This document shows, one piece after another, positions 12,801 through 27,800 of a stretch of 64,000 bases of DNA (the stretch's first letter is position 1; each line of letters opens with the position of its first letter). The notes under the pieces were generated by a model. The model searched no databases, was not told where the DNA came from, and saw only the letters and a list, made by a program, of their open reading frames with translations. A program made the translations under genes and the position numbers. The DNA is from Steinernema hermaphroditum (Eukaryota > Nematoda > Chromadorea > Rhabditida > Steinernematidae): the NCBI GenBank assembly GCA_030435675.1, contig CM059622.1:4464001-4528000 (forward strand), given 5' to 3'.

Positions 12801-15800
12801 ACGGCTCAGGAAGGTGGGCTCTGGTGACCAAGAATATCCACTGGCCCAATGGTTTGGCCCTGGACACCACCAAGGAATGGATCTACTGGTGCGACGCGTT
12901 CGAAAAACGCATCGAACGAATGAGATTCGACGGAAAAGAACGTCAAGTGATTATCCAGGGTAACACTTTGAGCCATCCCTACGGTATCGCCGTCTACAAA
13001 AGCATCCTCTTCTGGAGTGAGCATCGCCAGTCTGTCATCAAGAGGGCTTCGCTTGCCGATGGAGGCAATCTGACTTCGGAGATCACCGCGATTTACAACG
13101 ACTCCGCTCCCATTTTCGAGCTGCACGTCTTTAGTCCCGAGCTTCAATCAGGTACAACTTGGCTTGGTGATAAAGAAAAACGTGCTGAGTTTTAGCCAAA
13201 ACTTTGTGTTTGAAAGACAATGGAGGCTGTGAACATTTCTGCATATACGCCAACTGCAAAGATCTTCTCGGATGCCAGCCTGTGAAGTGTGGATGCGCCG
13301 ATGGGTACTACGTCGATGAGAACGATAAGAGGAAGTGTCGATGTAAGTTCTGTGGGTACTAGCAAGGGACGATGAAGGCACGTCCCACTCGGATCGAGCT
13401 GAAATTATGTGCAGAAGTATATCTATGCCAGACAGTTCTAATGTCAAAAAAGCTGTTTTTCTTCTATAGTGATCCCTACTGATAAAAACTGCCGGCTGGC
13501 CCATTTTCAAGTTCGATCATTTCCTTTCTTATTATCCTTTCATCAGCTAATTGAAAATCCCAAATGAACCTGAATTCTGTCCAGTTGTTAGGATATGAAA
13601 GCCAGATCGGACTGGAACCTTCCCTTTTAAGTAGTTGGTAGAGGTTCTAATGTCTCAACAATCAGCAGTTTGACTAATATTCGAAAAAGATCATTGAACG
13701 AACTAGTGTTTTCTATTTCTGTGCTTTTTCAGTGAACGAAACCCACGTTCCACCACTCGTATGCGACGCGGCCACCCACTTCGAATGCAAACGTAACCAC
13801 AAATGCATTGAAAAAGAACACACCTGTGATGGAGACGACGACTGTGGGGACACCTCGGACGAGGACAGTGGACCTGGGGGCGTGTGTGGTATGTCCATCT
13901 CTCACCGCCAACTGAACTTATTTATTGAACTTCATTCAGAAAACTTCAAGTGCCCGCACGAGAACCAATTCCTCTGCAGCTCATCCAACCAGTGCATTGA
14001 CTCAAGCTGGGTCTGTGACCGAGAAGCTGACTGTCGTTCTGGAGAGGATGAGAAGGACTGCCACAAGAATACGACTTGTCCAGTGAACAAGTTCCGCTGT
14101 GAGGTCTCGGGGCGCTGTTTGCCAGCGGCCTTCCGATGTGATGGCGTCGTCGATTGCGGACGAGACGATACTTCTGATGAAGTTGGATGTGGCAAGTGTT
14201 CCTCCTTCGGAAATATCACCCAGTCCCCCGTTCAGAGCGGAAAGAGTGCGATCCTAAGTACTTTCAATGCGTGAACGGGAAGTGCATCACGGCGTCTATG
14301 GTGTGCGACGGCCACAGAGACTGTCGAGACGGATCTGACGAGTCGCACTGTCAAAGAGTGTGCAATCTGAACGAGTTCCAGTGTGGAGATGGTCAGCCTT
14401 GTTTAAGCAATCTGTTCAAGTGCGATGGAGTGCCTGACTGTCCCGACGGAAGCGATGAATCTCTGGCCACTTGCCGTAGGTCTGCATTTCCTATTCTTTC
14501 CTATTCCTTTCTCTAGCGAACGCCACCGCAAAATGGCACGAAGACTGCAAATACGTGAATGAGATAAGATGTAAGACGGGAGACGAGTGCGTGAGGAAGG
14601 CATTCCAATGTGACGGGCAGATCGACTGTTTGGATGGAAGCGACGAGGAGAATTGCCGTATGTTCATTCGGTACAAACAGAGACAATGTAGTGATCGTCT
14701 TCAGCAGCACTCAAATGCTCTCATGATCAGTTCGCTTGTGGCGATGAATCCAGATGCATTCCCAGCAAGTTCGCCTGTGATGGCTACCAGGATTGTGAGG
14801 ATAACAGTGATGAGAAGATTTGTGGTGAGTCACCATGTACAGCTTTCTTTTTTGACAAAATATGACTTCAACCGAAAAGCTCTTCTGAGACATTGATGGC
14901 ATATTGAGTCCAAGAATTCAAGGTCTTAGAGGTCTAACTATTTATGGAATCTGTACAACACTATTTATTGTAAAAAAACTAGCTTTTGAAAATGATTAAA
15001 AAAGACACAGAAAAGGAAGACATTGAAATAAAACGTCGTTGGTTGAGTGTTCGCCTTGTGAGCCTCCATAACTCGATTGCTCGTTCAGAAAACCACAAAC
15101 TCCAATTTGTGAACTTCAAAGAAGAAACATTCGAGCGCTGTAAACTTCCATATATGAGTTGCATGAAGAAAGGAACGACATTCCTCATCTGCCTTCACCC
15201 CGACAAGATCTGCGACATGAACATCGACTGCGAGCACGGCTACGATGAAGGTGCTCTTTGTGAAGAAAAGTGAGCCTCTTGTCACCAGCCACTTTTCGGA
15301 AACGCTCCGTTTAGAATGTGTCGAAACAGCACTTGTGCCCACCTGTGCTACAACCGCCCGGAAGGGTTTGCCTGTGGATGTCGTGAAGGCTACAGTCTCC
15401 ATCAGGATGGAAGGAATTGTGTGAAAGAAGATCCATGTCATTTCGGAGCCTGCAGCCAGCTGTGCGAACGTCAGGGATCCAGCAAGTATTGTCACTGTGC
15501 CGATGGCTTCGAGATGACCGACGACAAGTTCACGTGCAAAAGCACAGACCTCGAGGCGCCCTACTTGGTGTTCACGAATAGGCACGAGATTCGGATGAAT
15601 TCCCTGAGAAAAAGTGGAAGAAACTCTTCTGGAAGGGGCTACTACACGGTCAGTGTGCCTTCCCTCACGCAGCTGAGGAACACGATCGCCCTCGACTTCT
15701 ACTATGAAGGTCCCGGAGAGTTGACCCTTTTCTGGTCCGACATCGCCTATGACAAAATATACAAAGGAAAGCTGAGACATGGAAGTAAGAACCGGATCGT

Positions 15801-18800
15801 GGAACATTTCTAACCTCCTATTTAGTCATTACCGACGTTCAGCCGATCGTCGCTTTTGGAATCTGGACAGCCGAGGGCATCGCCGTGGATTGGATGGGTT
15901 TGAATGTGTACTGGGTGGATAGCCTCCTTGACGAAATCAAAGTAACCAATTTTAACGGAACTGCCTCGACTACCGTACTCACCGGCAACATGCACTCCCT
16001 TCGGGCCCTCGCCTTGGATCCCGGAAAAGGACTGATGTTCTGGACGGACTGGGAAGAGGGAAACGCGCGAATAGAACGCGCCACCATGGCAGGAAGCGAG
16101 AGGAAGATCGTAGTGGAGGTCAGCAAGCTGGCGAATTCGGGATGGCCAAACGGGATGACTTGTGACTTCATCGCGGAAAGGATCTACTGGATCGACGCCA
16201 AATCCGATTCCATCTACACCGCAACCTATGATGGCAAGGACCTCAGACTTGTCCTTAGAGATATCGTCCATCTGGCTCATCCCTTTGCCGTATCTGTCTT
16301 CGAAAACTACGTCTACTGGACAGACTGGCGAGTGACGGCGATATACCGAGCGAACAAGTGGAACGGCAGTCATGTTGCGCTTATCGAGAGCTCTCCCAGT
16401 CAGCCTTTCGATATGAAGGTGGTTCATCGGACGAGACAGCCCAGATCGCCAAAGAATCCCTGCCACAACAACGGAGGATGTTCTCATTTGTGCTTGATAG
16501 ATTCGCCTTCAAAGAGGAAATGCGCTTGCCCACATATGATGATCTTGGACAGCCAGAATCCTACGAAGTGTCTAGGTACTTTCTTTCTTGGTATATTGTC
16601 AAAATAAGGTCTATTCTTGTAGATGTAAATCAAACTCTTATCACGGCATCCACCGAGGCCATCTATGCCATCGACATGGACATCCCCTACAACTTGACAT
16701 TCCCTGTGATAGCTGGCAAGAATGAAGACAAGATCACCGCCGTTGCCGCAGACGCCGTGAACATGGACCTTTTCTGGGTCGACGAGTTCACTTCGTCGAT
16801 CAAAAAGATGCACATGCAGAGCGGAAGCCACAAGGAGAGCTACGCTGTCCGAGGCGACGTAGTCAACTGCTACGGACTGGCTGTGGATGGAGCCCTTGGG
16901 ATGGTCTACTACACTGGTTGGATCAATAGCAGCACCGAACAGCGGGCGTGGATTACGGTAGCTAACTCATCCGGCTCCTATAGGCAGACCATAATCGATT
17001 CGAGAGTTAATAAGGAGCTAATTCAGCCCAATGATTTGGTGTTGGACTGGGCCAGAGGGTAAGTCGGATCAATGGCAAAACTGGGTTGACGTTTACGTCG
17101 TTGTCGTTTTAGAGAAATGTATTGGTTCGACTTCGGTTATCATCCTCCCGCTCTCTTTAAGTCCATGATGGACGGACGGAAGATTTCGAGAATCAATCTG
17201 GACTTCGAGCCAAACGTCACTACCGGCGCAAACTCCCTGTCGCTGATGAACTCGGGCAAAACAAGGCTCATTTGGACACAGCCTACCCACAAAGTTACTC
17301 GTGTCCTGGAGCTCGCCAACAAACCTAAAATCTACACAGTCGACTACGCGAATGATCCCAGCGTTCGACCGACACTTGTGGTAACCGACGATTACGGTAG
17401 CGAGCTGATCTTCTACGATTCAAATTCCGGAAATATCACAGCGAGAATGCTCTCGCAGAACATGGTTGCTGGGGGCAAGGGCTACCAGCTAAGAAGCTCC
17501 CAAAGGGTCCTGAAGCACAACAATCCGGTGCTGATCGCTATGAAGATCTTCGATCGAAATACCGTTGAGAGCAGAGGAGAGGACAAGAAGTGCGCGAAGC
17601 TGAGATGTGATCATCTGTGTGTGCGATCAGGCCAGGAGAGGAAGTGCATGTGCTCTGAGGGCTATACCAGAGTAAACGGAGTCTGCACCTCTCCGAAGAA
17701 GGCACTCCTCTACACAGCTACATCCAGTTCAATCTTTATGGTATCCCTGGACCAGGGACAAAGCAGCTATCCGTTCCGAATGGTTCTGCCAGAGGAAATG
17801 TTGAACCTCACTCCTAAGTGGATAGCCATGGATTCCAGGAGAAAGAGGGTGAGTGATCTGGGTTCGTCCTAGGATTATCAACAGATCGTTTAGATTTTCA
17901 CAATCGACACGAAAAACAACGAGTTGTGGATGATCGAAAGCGATACGCATAAGGCCAAGATGGTTATATCTGGAGGCTCGGCTCGACTCACTGCCCTAGC
18001 AGTAGATCCTGTCACCGGCTACGTGTATGTTGGATCGCAGCTACCCGGACTGGTGCCAACAAGTGCTGTTAGCATGATCAGCCCGGACATGGAAGACTTG
18101 GAGTCGCAGATTGCGCTTCTTGCAAATGACACCGTCTACCATTTGTTTATCGATTCAGACCATGACGCAGGGTAAAGAGTTGACATTTTGAAGCTCTTCA
18201 CCCCTTCCGTTTCAGATACATCTTCTGGCTTTCGGCCGTCGGTGTCAAACGATGCCGTCTTGACGGCTCCGAAGTGAAGCTCATATATTCTTCAGCGAAA
18301 CTCTCTCTTCTTAACATCGACAAAGAAGCAAAGAGGATGCTGGTCTTCTATGAGGGCAAAAACGAGCTCATTTCCGTCGACTACAACGGCGACGACAAGC
18401 AGATCATGGCTGAAACCTCCGTGAAATATCAGTCGATGACGTTGATCGACAAAACTCTCTACTACTTCTTGAAGTAAGCCTAAGTGTCTCATCTCCTCCC
18501 CTTCATCATGTCTTTTCAGTAATAAGTTGTATCGGTCCCAGATCAAAACAGACGGAACTCTAAGTGCGAGCCCCGAAATTGTTCACAATTCCACGGTCAT
18601 CGTCAAGCACTTCACTGTGATCAACAGCGATGATGGGAAAGAACATAATCCTTGTGGAAAGCTGAATGGCGGATGCGAGCAGATTTGCTACTTCAGAGGC
18701 AAAAAGGAGGGGTCAAGATGCGCGTGCTCCTTCAGCAAACTGAAAAACGACACAAAAACGTGTGAACGTAAGAAATGCATCTCAAACAATGCTCGAACGG

Positions 18801-21800
18801 AAGTGTTTCAGCCTACGACTCCTACATAGCCTACTCTAGAGGTTCTTCGATACATTTTGCTGGCATTCTGCCTGCAAACTCCACGAGATCCCAAATGTCT
18901 TTCGACGCCTACAATGCGCTTACAACGATTCAGACCGCCCTAAAACCCATTCACGATCCCGAAGTTGTTCGCAATGCCGTCGGACTTACTGCTGATGTCA
19001 CGAGGGAGATGCTCATCTTTAGCGATGTTGAGGCTCAGAGAATCGTTGCTGTGAAGTATGACAACTCAGAGCACTTTGTTGTGGCTAAAGGTATGTCATG
19101 TTCTTGTTTAGTTTTTGTCTTGAAAGCGATGAGACATTCAAAACAGTCCAATTCTTGATTTTTTGTCCAACAAGTAATGACTGATGTTTTTAGACGTCGG
19201 CATCGTAGAAGGAATCGCCTTCGACTCCCACAACCAAGACGTTTACTTCACCTCGGGGCGCAAGATCATGCGAGTTTCCGTCATCCACACGGACCCTAAA
19301 TCGTATCCCAGCAAAGCGAGGACCATTTTGCGTCTTGGTGAATTCGATCGACCACGAGGAATCGCCGTCGACCCGTGCAGGATGTACATCTACTTCACGA
19401 ACTGGCGCGACGACTTCCCCAGCATTGAGCGGGTCTTCTTCAGTGGTTACAAGCGTGAACGCATCATCGTCACCGATATCAGAACGCCGAATTCGATCAC
19501 TATCGATTTCACAGCAGGCAAACTCTATTGGTCAGATGCGAAGCTGGACAAGATCGAGAGGACGGACATGGACGGCAAGCATCGAGAGATCGTGGTGTCG
19601 GCCAAAAGCGGCAATAACACTTTCGGGCATCCTCAACATCCGTTCGGACTGGCCGTTCACGGTGACTACCTCTACTATACGGACTGGGCCTATAGAGCTG
19701 TCGTCATGGTCAATAAGTTGACGGGAATTGGACAACAAGCTCTAAGTGGAAATCTAACGGAACAGCCTCTTGGAATTGTGGTGATGTCCAGAGATCTGGC
19801 TGAATGTAAGATAAACAATGGAACCGGTGATTCTGAGTGTTAACTTTTAGGCGGTGAGGACGCCTGCTCTGGCAACAAACTGGGCTGTGAAGACGTCTGC
19901 AGTATGACAGCTAGCGGCGAACCACACTGTACCTGCAACGGCGACAGGGTCCTCAACCCCGACGGGAAGACCTGCTCTGGCGACGCATACGAAGACTGTG
20001 GAATTGATGAGTTCGCCTGTACCAGCACTGGAAGATGCATTCCCTACGACGAAACGTGCGACGGCGTTCCCGAGTGTCCGAATGGAGAAGATGAATCGCT
20101 TGACTACTGCGCAGACCGACTCTGCCGAGAAGGATACTTCGCCTGCGGCAACGGTCGGTGCATCCCGAACGCCAAAAGATGCGATAAGTTCAACGACTGC
20201 GGTCGCTACGAAGACGAAGTCGACTGCACCTGTGGGAAAGACGAGTTCAGATGCCACAACGGGATGTGCATTGATGCGAAGAGGCAGTGTGACTTCAATA
20301 GAGACTGTAGTGATGCGAGCGACGAGATGGCTTGTCCGAAGAGGAACTGCTCCGCGCTGGTGCACGACAATCGGACGATGGTGAACTGCGGAAGGACGAC
20401 ACAGTGTATCGATGTCCGATGGTACTGTGATGGGAACAACGACTGTTGGGACAACTGGGACGAAACCGACTGTCCCCAGTACATCGTCAGCAAAAGTAAG
20501 GCGAATTTTAAGCATGATGTCCACTTTGCCATGCACTAATCAACAGTTATCTTTTCTTCTATGATCTTTTGCAATATCTTACTGACGACCCCTTTGTAGC
20601 TCGCCAACACGTCTTCAAACCCATCAAAATCCGCAATTGCTCAGAGCTCCACCACACCTGTGAAGCGACTGGAACCTGCCTTCCACCCTCCTGGGTGTGC
20701 GATGGCCATCCTGACTGTGCCACTGGCTCCGACGAGAAGGACTGCAAACACACTTGTGACAAGGAGTTCGAATTCGTCTGTCAGAGGGACAAGAAGTGCA
20801 TCGACGCTCAGAAGAGATGCGATGGAAAGACGGACTGCGACGACGGAAGCGACGAGCTTGAGTGCGAGGAGAAGTGCGATTCGTCGAAGTTCTTCGCATG
20901 CAGCAACAACAAGTGCATTCCTAAGGCTTGGCGATGTGACGGCACCGACGACTGCATGGATAGCAAGAGGGGCGTTTCTTCGGACGAAGAAGGATGCGAC
21001 CCCTTCACACCTGTCATGCAAACATCGTGCAAGCCTTGGCAATTCAAATGCAACTCGTCTTCATTCTCGGACCCTGTCTGTATTCCGAGGAGACATTTCT
21101 GCGATGGTGAGAAGGATTGCGACGATGGAAGTGATGAGCCACCGTTCTGCGCCCACAACACGTGCTTGGAAACGGAGTTCCGATGCTCTTCAGGACAATG
21201 TGTCCACCTCAACTGGACCTGCAATGGAATTCCCGACTGCAGCGACCGATCCGACGAGGCCGACGTCCTCTGCAAGCAGCCAAGACCCCACGACAAGTGC
21301 CCTGTGACGCAGTTCCAGTGCGACAACGGCCTCTGCCTGGCCAATGACACCATGCTGTGCGACAAGAAGAACGATTGCGGCGATTGGTCCGACGAGAAAC
21401 TGTGTGGAATCAATGAGTGCTTGAGGGATGTTCCATGCGAAGACATCTGCACGGATCTTAACATCGGCTACGCCTGTTCATGCACTCCGCCGAAGAGATT
21501 GTCGAGCGATTTGAGGAGCTGCGAGAACTCGGCGGTCTGCGACATCGCCAACTGCACTCAGCAGTGCCATTCTCCAGAAGGCGTCGCCGTGTGTTCCTGT
21601 CTGCCGGGCTACGAACTCGCTCCTGATGGCGCCACTTGCCGGCACATCGATTCCGTACAGCCCGAGATTCTCGTCGTCAACCGGCGGAGCATCAGGCTGT
21701 TCTCGCTGGACGGTCGACCGAAGGGAATAATCCTCGCGAACATGTCCAACGGCGTGGCTGTCGACTACGATATCGTTTCGCAACTCGTCTACTGGACCGA

Positions 21801-24800
21801 CATAACGGAGACGATCTCTCTTCTCGGCTACACCTCGCTCAGTGGCAAGAAGGAGCGCTACAGGGTCCTGAATGGAATCTCTGCGAGCAGTCCAGATGGA
21901 ATCGCCGTCGACTGGCTTGGAAGGAACATCTTCTGGTGCGACAAGGACGCCGACAGTATCTCCATAGCCGATATGAAAGGTCTCTACACGAAAACATTAC
22001 TTAAAGGTTCTCCGCTTCAAGACCCTCGAGCCATTGTTCTCGATACCGAGAGGAACGTCCTGTTCTGGAGTGACTGGGGAGACTTTCCACACATCGGCAG
22101 AATGGATATGGATGGCACGAACGTCGTGCAAGTAGTGAACACCTCGCTGAAGTGGCCAAATGCCCTGGCTGTGGACATCACCACGAGAAGACTCTACTGG
22201 GGCGATGCCCATCTTGACTACATTGGGTCCTGTGATTACGATGGAAACTACCGTAAACTGGTGATCTACAAGTCCGTGAAGCACATCTTCGGGCTGGCCG
22301 TCTTTGAAGACTACATTTACTGGACGGACTGGACCAACAAGACTGTGGAAAGAGCCAATAAGATGACTGGCCAGGATAGAAAGACTATCATTCAATTCGA
22401 TCTGTATCGACCTATGGGAATCAAGATCGTCCATCCACTCCTTCAAATGAACGGGCAAGGACAGCAAATGGCCCTTGCGCATCCCTGCAGGACGCCTCGA
22501 CGCTGTGACAACATGTGCATTCCATCGAATCGACCTGAACGGTTCACGTGCATGTGCTCCAAAGGATTCAAGGCTGATGGAAACCGCTGTCTACCGGATT
22601 GCAATCCGTAAGTACGAGGCCGAAGGGCTAACCTAATAGAACCGCTTAGAACTGACTTCATCTGCCACAAGACCTACAAGTGCATTCCTTTCTACTGGAA
22701 ATGTGATGGCCAGAACGACTGCGGCAGCAACGAAGACGAGCCAGACGACTGTCCTGCCTTCAACTGTGAACAAGGCGAGATGGCCTGTGCCGTCGCAGCT
22801 GGAAACAGCACCACCACATGCATCACTTACGATAAGATTTGTGATGGACACCAAGATTGTCCACTAAACGATGACGAAAAAGCATCTTTGTGCTGTAAGT
22901 ACTCATTTAACTTCATGTTTTATGGCTTTCTTAGCTAAATACACCTGCCTCGATGGCCAATACAAGTGTCCCACCAGCAACAAGTGCATCTCAGGCACAC
23001 AGATCTGCGACAAAGTCAACGACTGTGACGATGGTAGCGACGAAATGGATTGTGGTACGTTCCTTGCCTAACGCTACTTGTTTATAACCCGCTTGTCGCT
23101 TCGCTTTCAGCTTCTAGGGTGTGTCCAGCCAAGACTTTCCCTTGTGGTGTCAGAGAATCTAGGAGATGCATTCAACTGGGACATCTCTGCGACGGAGAAC
23201 ACGACTGCGAAGACGGCAGCGATGAGGCTAAAGAGCTTTGTGGTGCGTAATGCTTGACTAACTGCTTTCGCTTCGTCCTGACAAACTTGAAAATAGAATG
23301 GTTTTAGTAGCGTCTCTGCATTTAGATTCTCGAACATGTTCGAACACGGAGTTCCGGTGCGGCACTGGGAAGTGCATCCCGATGTCGTGGAAGTGTGATG
23401 GACAAAATGACTGCACCGATGGGGAAGACGAACAAGGATGTCCTGTGAAGGGTGTTTGTCTGCCAAAGCAGTTCTCGTGCAGGAGCAATGGAAGATGCAT
23501 ACCGCTTTCGTAAGTAATTTTTTAGTACCAAGCCACGACCTTGTGACCAACCTTTTTCTTTCGGAGACCCAGGAATCGACAGAATTTTTGAAAAAACTTG
23601 GCACAGTTCCGAATTCGTGAGCCACCATTTTACGGATTGTTACGATTTTAGGGTTTTTTTTTCACGGGTCGATTTTTAAAAATATTTCGAAGGAAATTTG
23701 AATTAGACTTGAAGATAAGGCGGCATCCTAGTTGTAAGCAGTCACTATTAGAGAATACGATAAGCGATTGAAATGATTCTAACTGGAATATAGGAAATAC
23801 TGTAAGTCAAAGGAGCATTCTATGTTGTCCCTTTTTGGATTGATTTCCTGCATTTTCACTCTTACAATCGTTTTGTTTGTGTTTATTAGTTTTTTTTCGC
23901 TCTGGAAAATGATTTAGAATCTAAATCTGTTTAAAGGATTCTAACTGAAATAGCCGATTTAGTTTCAAAGCACACCTCTTCCAGATACATGTGTGATGGC
24001 GACGACGACTGTGCCGACGGTTCCGACGAGGAGGACTGCGGAGGAGAAGAAGTGACACCCTCTTCGATGTGCTCCCGGTCGGACATGCTCGTCTGCAAAG
24101 ACGGTCTGAGTTGCTACACCTCCGCTCAGAAGTGCGATGGCCAAAACGACTGCAACGACATGAGCGACGAACAAGGATGTCACACATGCTCCAACTCGAC
24201 GTTCACCTGTGGAATTCCGTCGTCTAAGTGCATCGACATGAAGAACGTTTGTGATGGCGTCATCGACTGTGCGGATGAGTCCGACGAGATCTACTGCTCC
24301 TGTTCGGGCCTTGACAGAATCGGCGACAATTCGAACAGTTTCCGCTGCTACGACAGTTCGAAGAGCGCCACTTCGAGCAGCTACTGCGTCAGTAGAGACC
24401 ACGTCTGCGATGGAGTTCAGCACTGTCCAAACGGCCACGACGAGGAGGACGCCGTTTGCACAAGGCACGAGTGTCCGGAGGGATATCTCAAGTGCCGAAA
24501 TGGAAGATGCTATCCCTACAGTGGATTCTGTGATGGAGTACCTGATTGTCAAGACGAGTCGGACGAAGATGCCCACATGTGCGCGCGGCACTGTGGAAAG
24601 GATTCGTTCAAGTGTGCCAATGGAAGATGCATCCACAAGGCGTTCAAATGTCTTGTGGACGGGACTGGAGGCTGTGGAGATGGAAGTGACTGCCACGACG
24701 GAGAGCACTATTCAAAGAATGGTCAGTGTTACATCTTGTCTTGAGTGCATTGCACCTCCCAAAGATCCTCTTCCGTCCGATTTACACTTCTTTCTTTAGC

Positions 24801-27800
24801 CGAATACAACTGCGAAGTCTTCGGCAAATGCTCCCAGCGGTGCAGCATGCACATCCCCGAAAAGGGTGTCCTCTCTCACAAGTGCTACTGTGACGACGGA
24901 TACATCCGTAATGGCACCACCTGCAAATCAGTCGGTACGTATCGACCATTCGTACCGTACCATTAGCTCGTGTTCCAGATCATCGCAAAGCCGAGGCTAT
25001 CATGATTGACGGTCGTCTTGTTCGAAAGTTTACCTATAAATCCACCGGGAAAGGCCTTGACATCACCACAAAGATCTTGAACCGAGTCATCATCGACTTC
25101 GACTATTATTCGGAAAACGGCGAAAATGTGACTTATGTGTGGATCGACAACAACCTCGGAACTCTGAAGAAGGGCTCCTTAGAGGACATGCTGGACACGG
25201 ATAAGAGACAGAAAAGGTACAAGAGAGAGCTGTCGAATCCGACGATAGAGGCGCTCTTCCCGCACTATCGATCAGTGGTCGCTGTGGACCATATCAACAA
25301 GAACGTTTACTCAACGGCCGATATCGTTGATGGGTAAGCGAGAATCACGCACATACAGTACTCACCTACTCATCCTTTAGACGAATTTTTATCGTCCGAA
25401 CCCCACTCAAGGACCTCACCAAGAAAACGATCGTCCACGACGAACACGGCCTGACTGTTACCGCGATGGCCGTCAACGCCGAAACGAACCAACTCTGCTG
25501 GTCACAGACCCAGCCAGTTCCCGCTATCGTCTGCATTCCCATCAGTGCCACCACTCCGAGAACATATCTTGCTCGCTACGCTATCTATGAGCCTACTTCA
25601 GTGGTCATTGACATTCCTAACAGGTGCAGACTCTTATCCTTCTTCTTTCAATGAGCTCTTTCAGAAGATTGTACTGGACAGACGTCATGAAAGGAACGAT
25701 CGAATCGGTCTTGATGGATGGAAGCGACAGAGTTGTGGTCAAGAAGTACGGATACGAGAAGGGAATTCTGCACGATAGGCCGTTCTCGGTGGACGTGTTC
25801 GAAGACAACCTCTACATTATCGGCAAGCCGAACGGAACCGTCTGGAAGTTGAACAAATTCGGAGCGAAAGAAGGTGTTACGGTCAAGAAGGTGCAGGTTT
25901 TGAGCTCGGGAGGAAAGTTGAAGATGATCCATCCTCTAAAGAGATACGGTAAGTGCACCAAACAATTCTATGCTATGCAATCATCGCTTTCAGTGGATCC
26001 CACTTCCAAGATCTCTCCCTGTACAACCTATCCATGTGGCCATGAATCGTGCATTCCTGTTAACTCCAGCGCCTACGAGTGCGTGTGCTCTCAGCGGATG
26101 CAGATCTACGTGAATGACCGTTGTATTCGAATGCCTTTCGAAGTGCATCGGTGCAAGGCTGGCCAGGAATGCCTGAACGGAGGCAAGTGTCAGGGGAGAA
26201 GCTGCAAGTGTCCCCTTGGTTTCCACGGCGAGCGATGCGAAAAGACGCCATGCACGGATTACTGTATGGGAAACCACACTTGTACGCTTGACTACGAAGA
26301 CAGCATTGTCCTGCCGAAATGCGAATGTGGACTGGACTACGCCGGAAAGCGATGTGAGCGCTACAAGTGCGCTGGCTACTGTGGACCACACGGCGTGTGC
26401 TTCATCGACGCTATGACGGGCTTCCCGAAGTGTAAATGTGACATCGGATGGGGAGGTGACGACTGCATGGAAAAGCTCGACGTGTGCCAGTCCTTCTGCT
26501 TCAACGGAGGCAGATGCATGCAGACAGTCTCTGGAGTACCGTACTGCGAATGTCCCGATGGCTATAGAGGAAGGAGATGCGAGAACTGTGTTACCGTAAC
26601 CACGGCGGAGGAGATCGTATGTCTCAATGGAGGACGGTGCAAGGGAAGAGAGCAGTGCCTCTGTACGCCAGGCTTCGGTGGAAAGAACTGTTCCACTGAT
26701 CTCTGTGAAGGTAAATTCTAGTAAGAGAATATAGGTTACGCTAGAATTTTCAGGTTACTGTATGAATGGAGGCAGCTGCATTCGAAAGCTCCCTCGTCTG
26801 TCCTCGACTCTCAATGGTGATCGGGTCGCCTGCCAATGTCTTCCCGGTTTCTCGGGACGCCAATGTGAATACGATGCTTGCTCGAAAGACAAGAACTACT
26901 GTAAGAACGGAGGAATCTGTAAACACCACCTGAACTCAACCATCACTTGTGATTGTCCGAGCAAGTTCGATGGAAAACAGTGCGAGAAGCAGAGGTCTTG
27001 CCAGGACTGGTGCCTAAATGAGTCGGAGTGTTACGAGAAGAGCGATCTGGAATGGGGATGTAATTGCCATGATAACTACAAAGGCGATCGTTGTGACCAA
27101 TTCGATGTGTGTGGTGGGTGTGAGAACGGTGGAACATGTCGGTTAGATGAACACAAGGGCCCTGTTTGCGACTGTCCAAGAGGATTAACTGGAGCAAGGT
27201 ACGATAAGCGCCTAGTAGACGGAAAATGATTTGGAATTTCAGATGCGAACTGATCTCTGCAAACCACTGCTCAGAGCTCGACTGTCAGAACGACGGGTTC
27301 TGTTCCCAAACGTATGGAAGACCGATCTGCAACTGCTACATCGGATATGAGGGGTTGTTGTGCAGTGAAACGAGCTGCTCCGGTTACTGTATTGGAGCCA
27401 ACTCGACCTGTTATATGGTGAACGGAAAACCTCAGTGCAAGTAAGTCCACCTTTGGGTAACGCATATTCTTATCCAAATCGTCTTCTAGGTGCTCCTCTC
27501 CCCGTTCTGGAGAACGCTGCCAGTACTTCCCCACCATCCTGCGGCCTTTCCACGAACCGGACTCCAACTCCCTTTTCATCGTCTGTGTCCTCATCGCCTG
27601 CGGCATCTCCATCGCCGCGCTTACCGTATACATCCGAAAGAAACGTCGCGATGCCCAGTTCAAACACTCTCGCATGAATGAAGAACCCACAGACGCCAAT
27701 ATGGACGAGTTCAACAACCCGGCGTTCCTGGCCGGTGGCGAAGACGACGCCACCGAGGTGACGAACTTCACCAACCCTATGTACGAGAACGTCTACAACG

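Noticed and set aside
20496..20599. Alternative LRP acceptor at AATCAACAG (20548)
   Set aside because: It leads to an in-frame TAG at 20597; the acceptor ending at 20599 keeps the frame and the LDLa repeat.
10164..27774. Many long antisense and shifted frames across the LRP gene (for example 24708-23965 and 23628-23107 minus)
   Set aside because: They mirror cysteine/aspartate-rich LDLa codons, have no start context or splice sites and lie opposite conserved exons.
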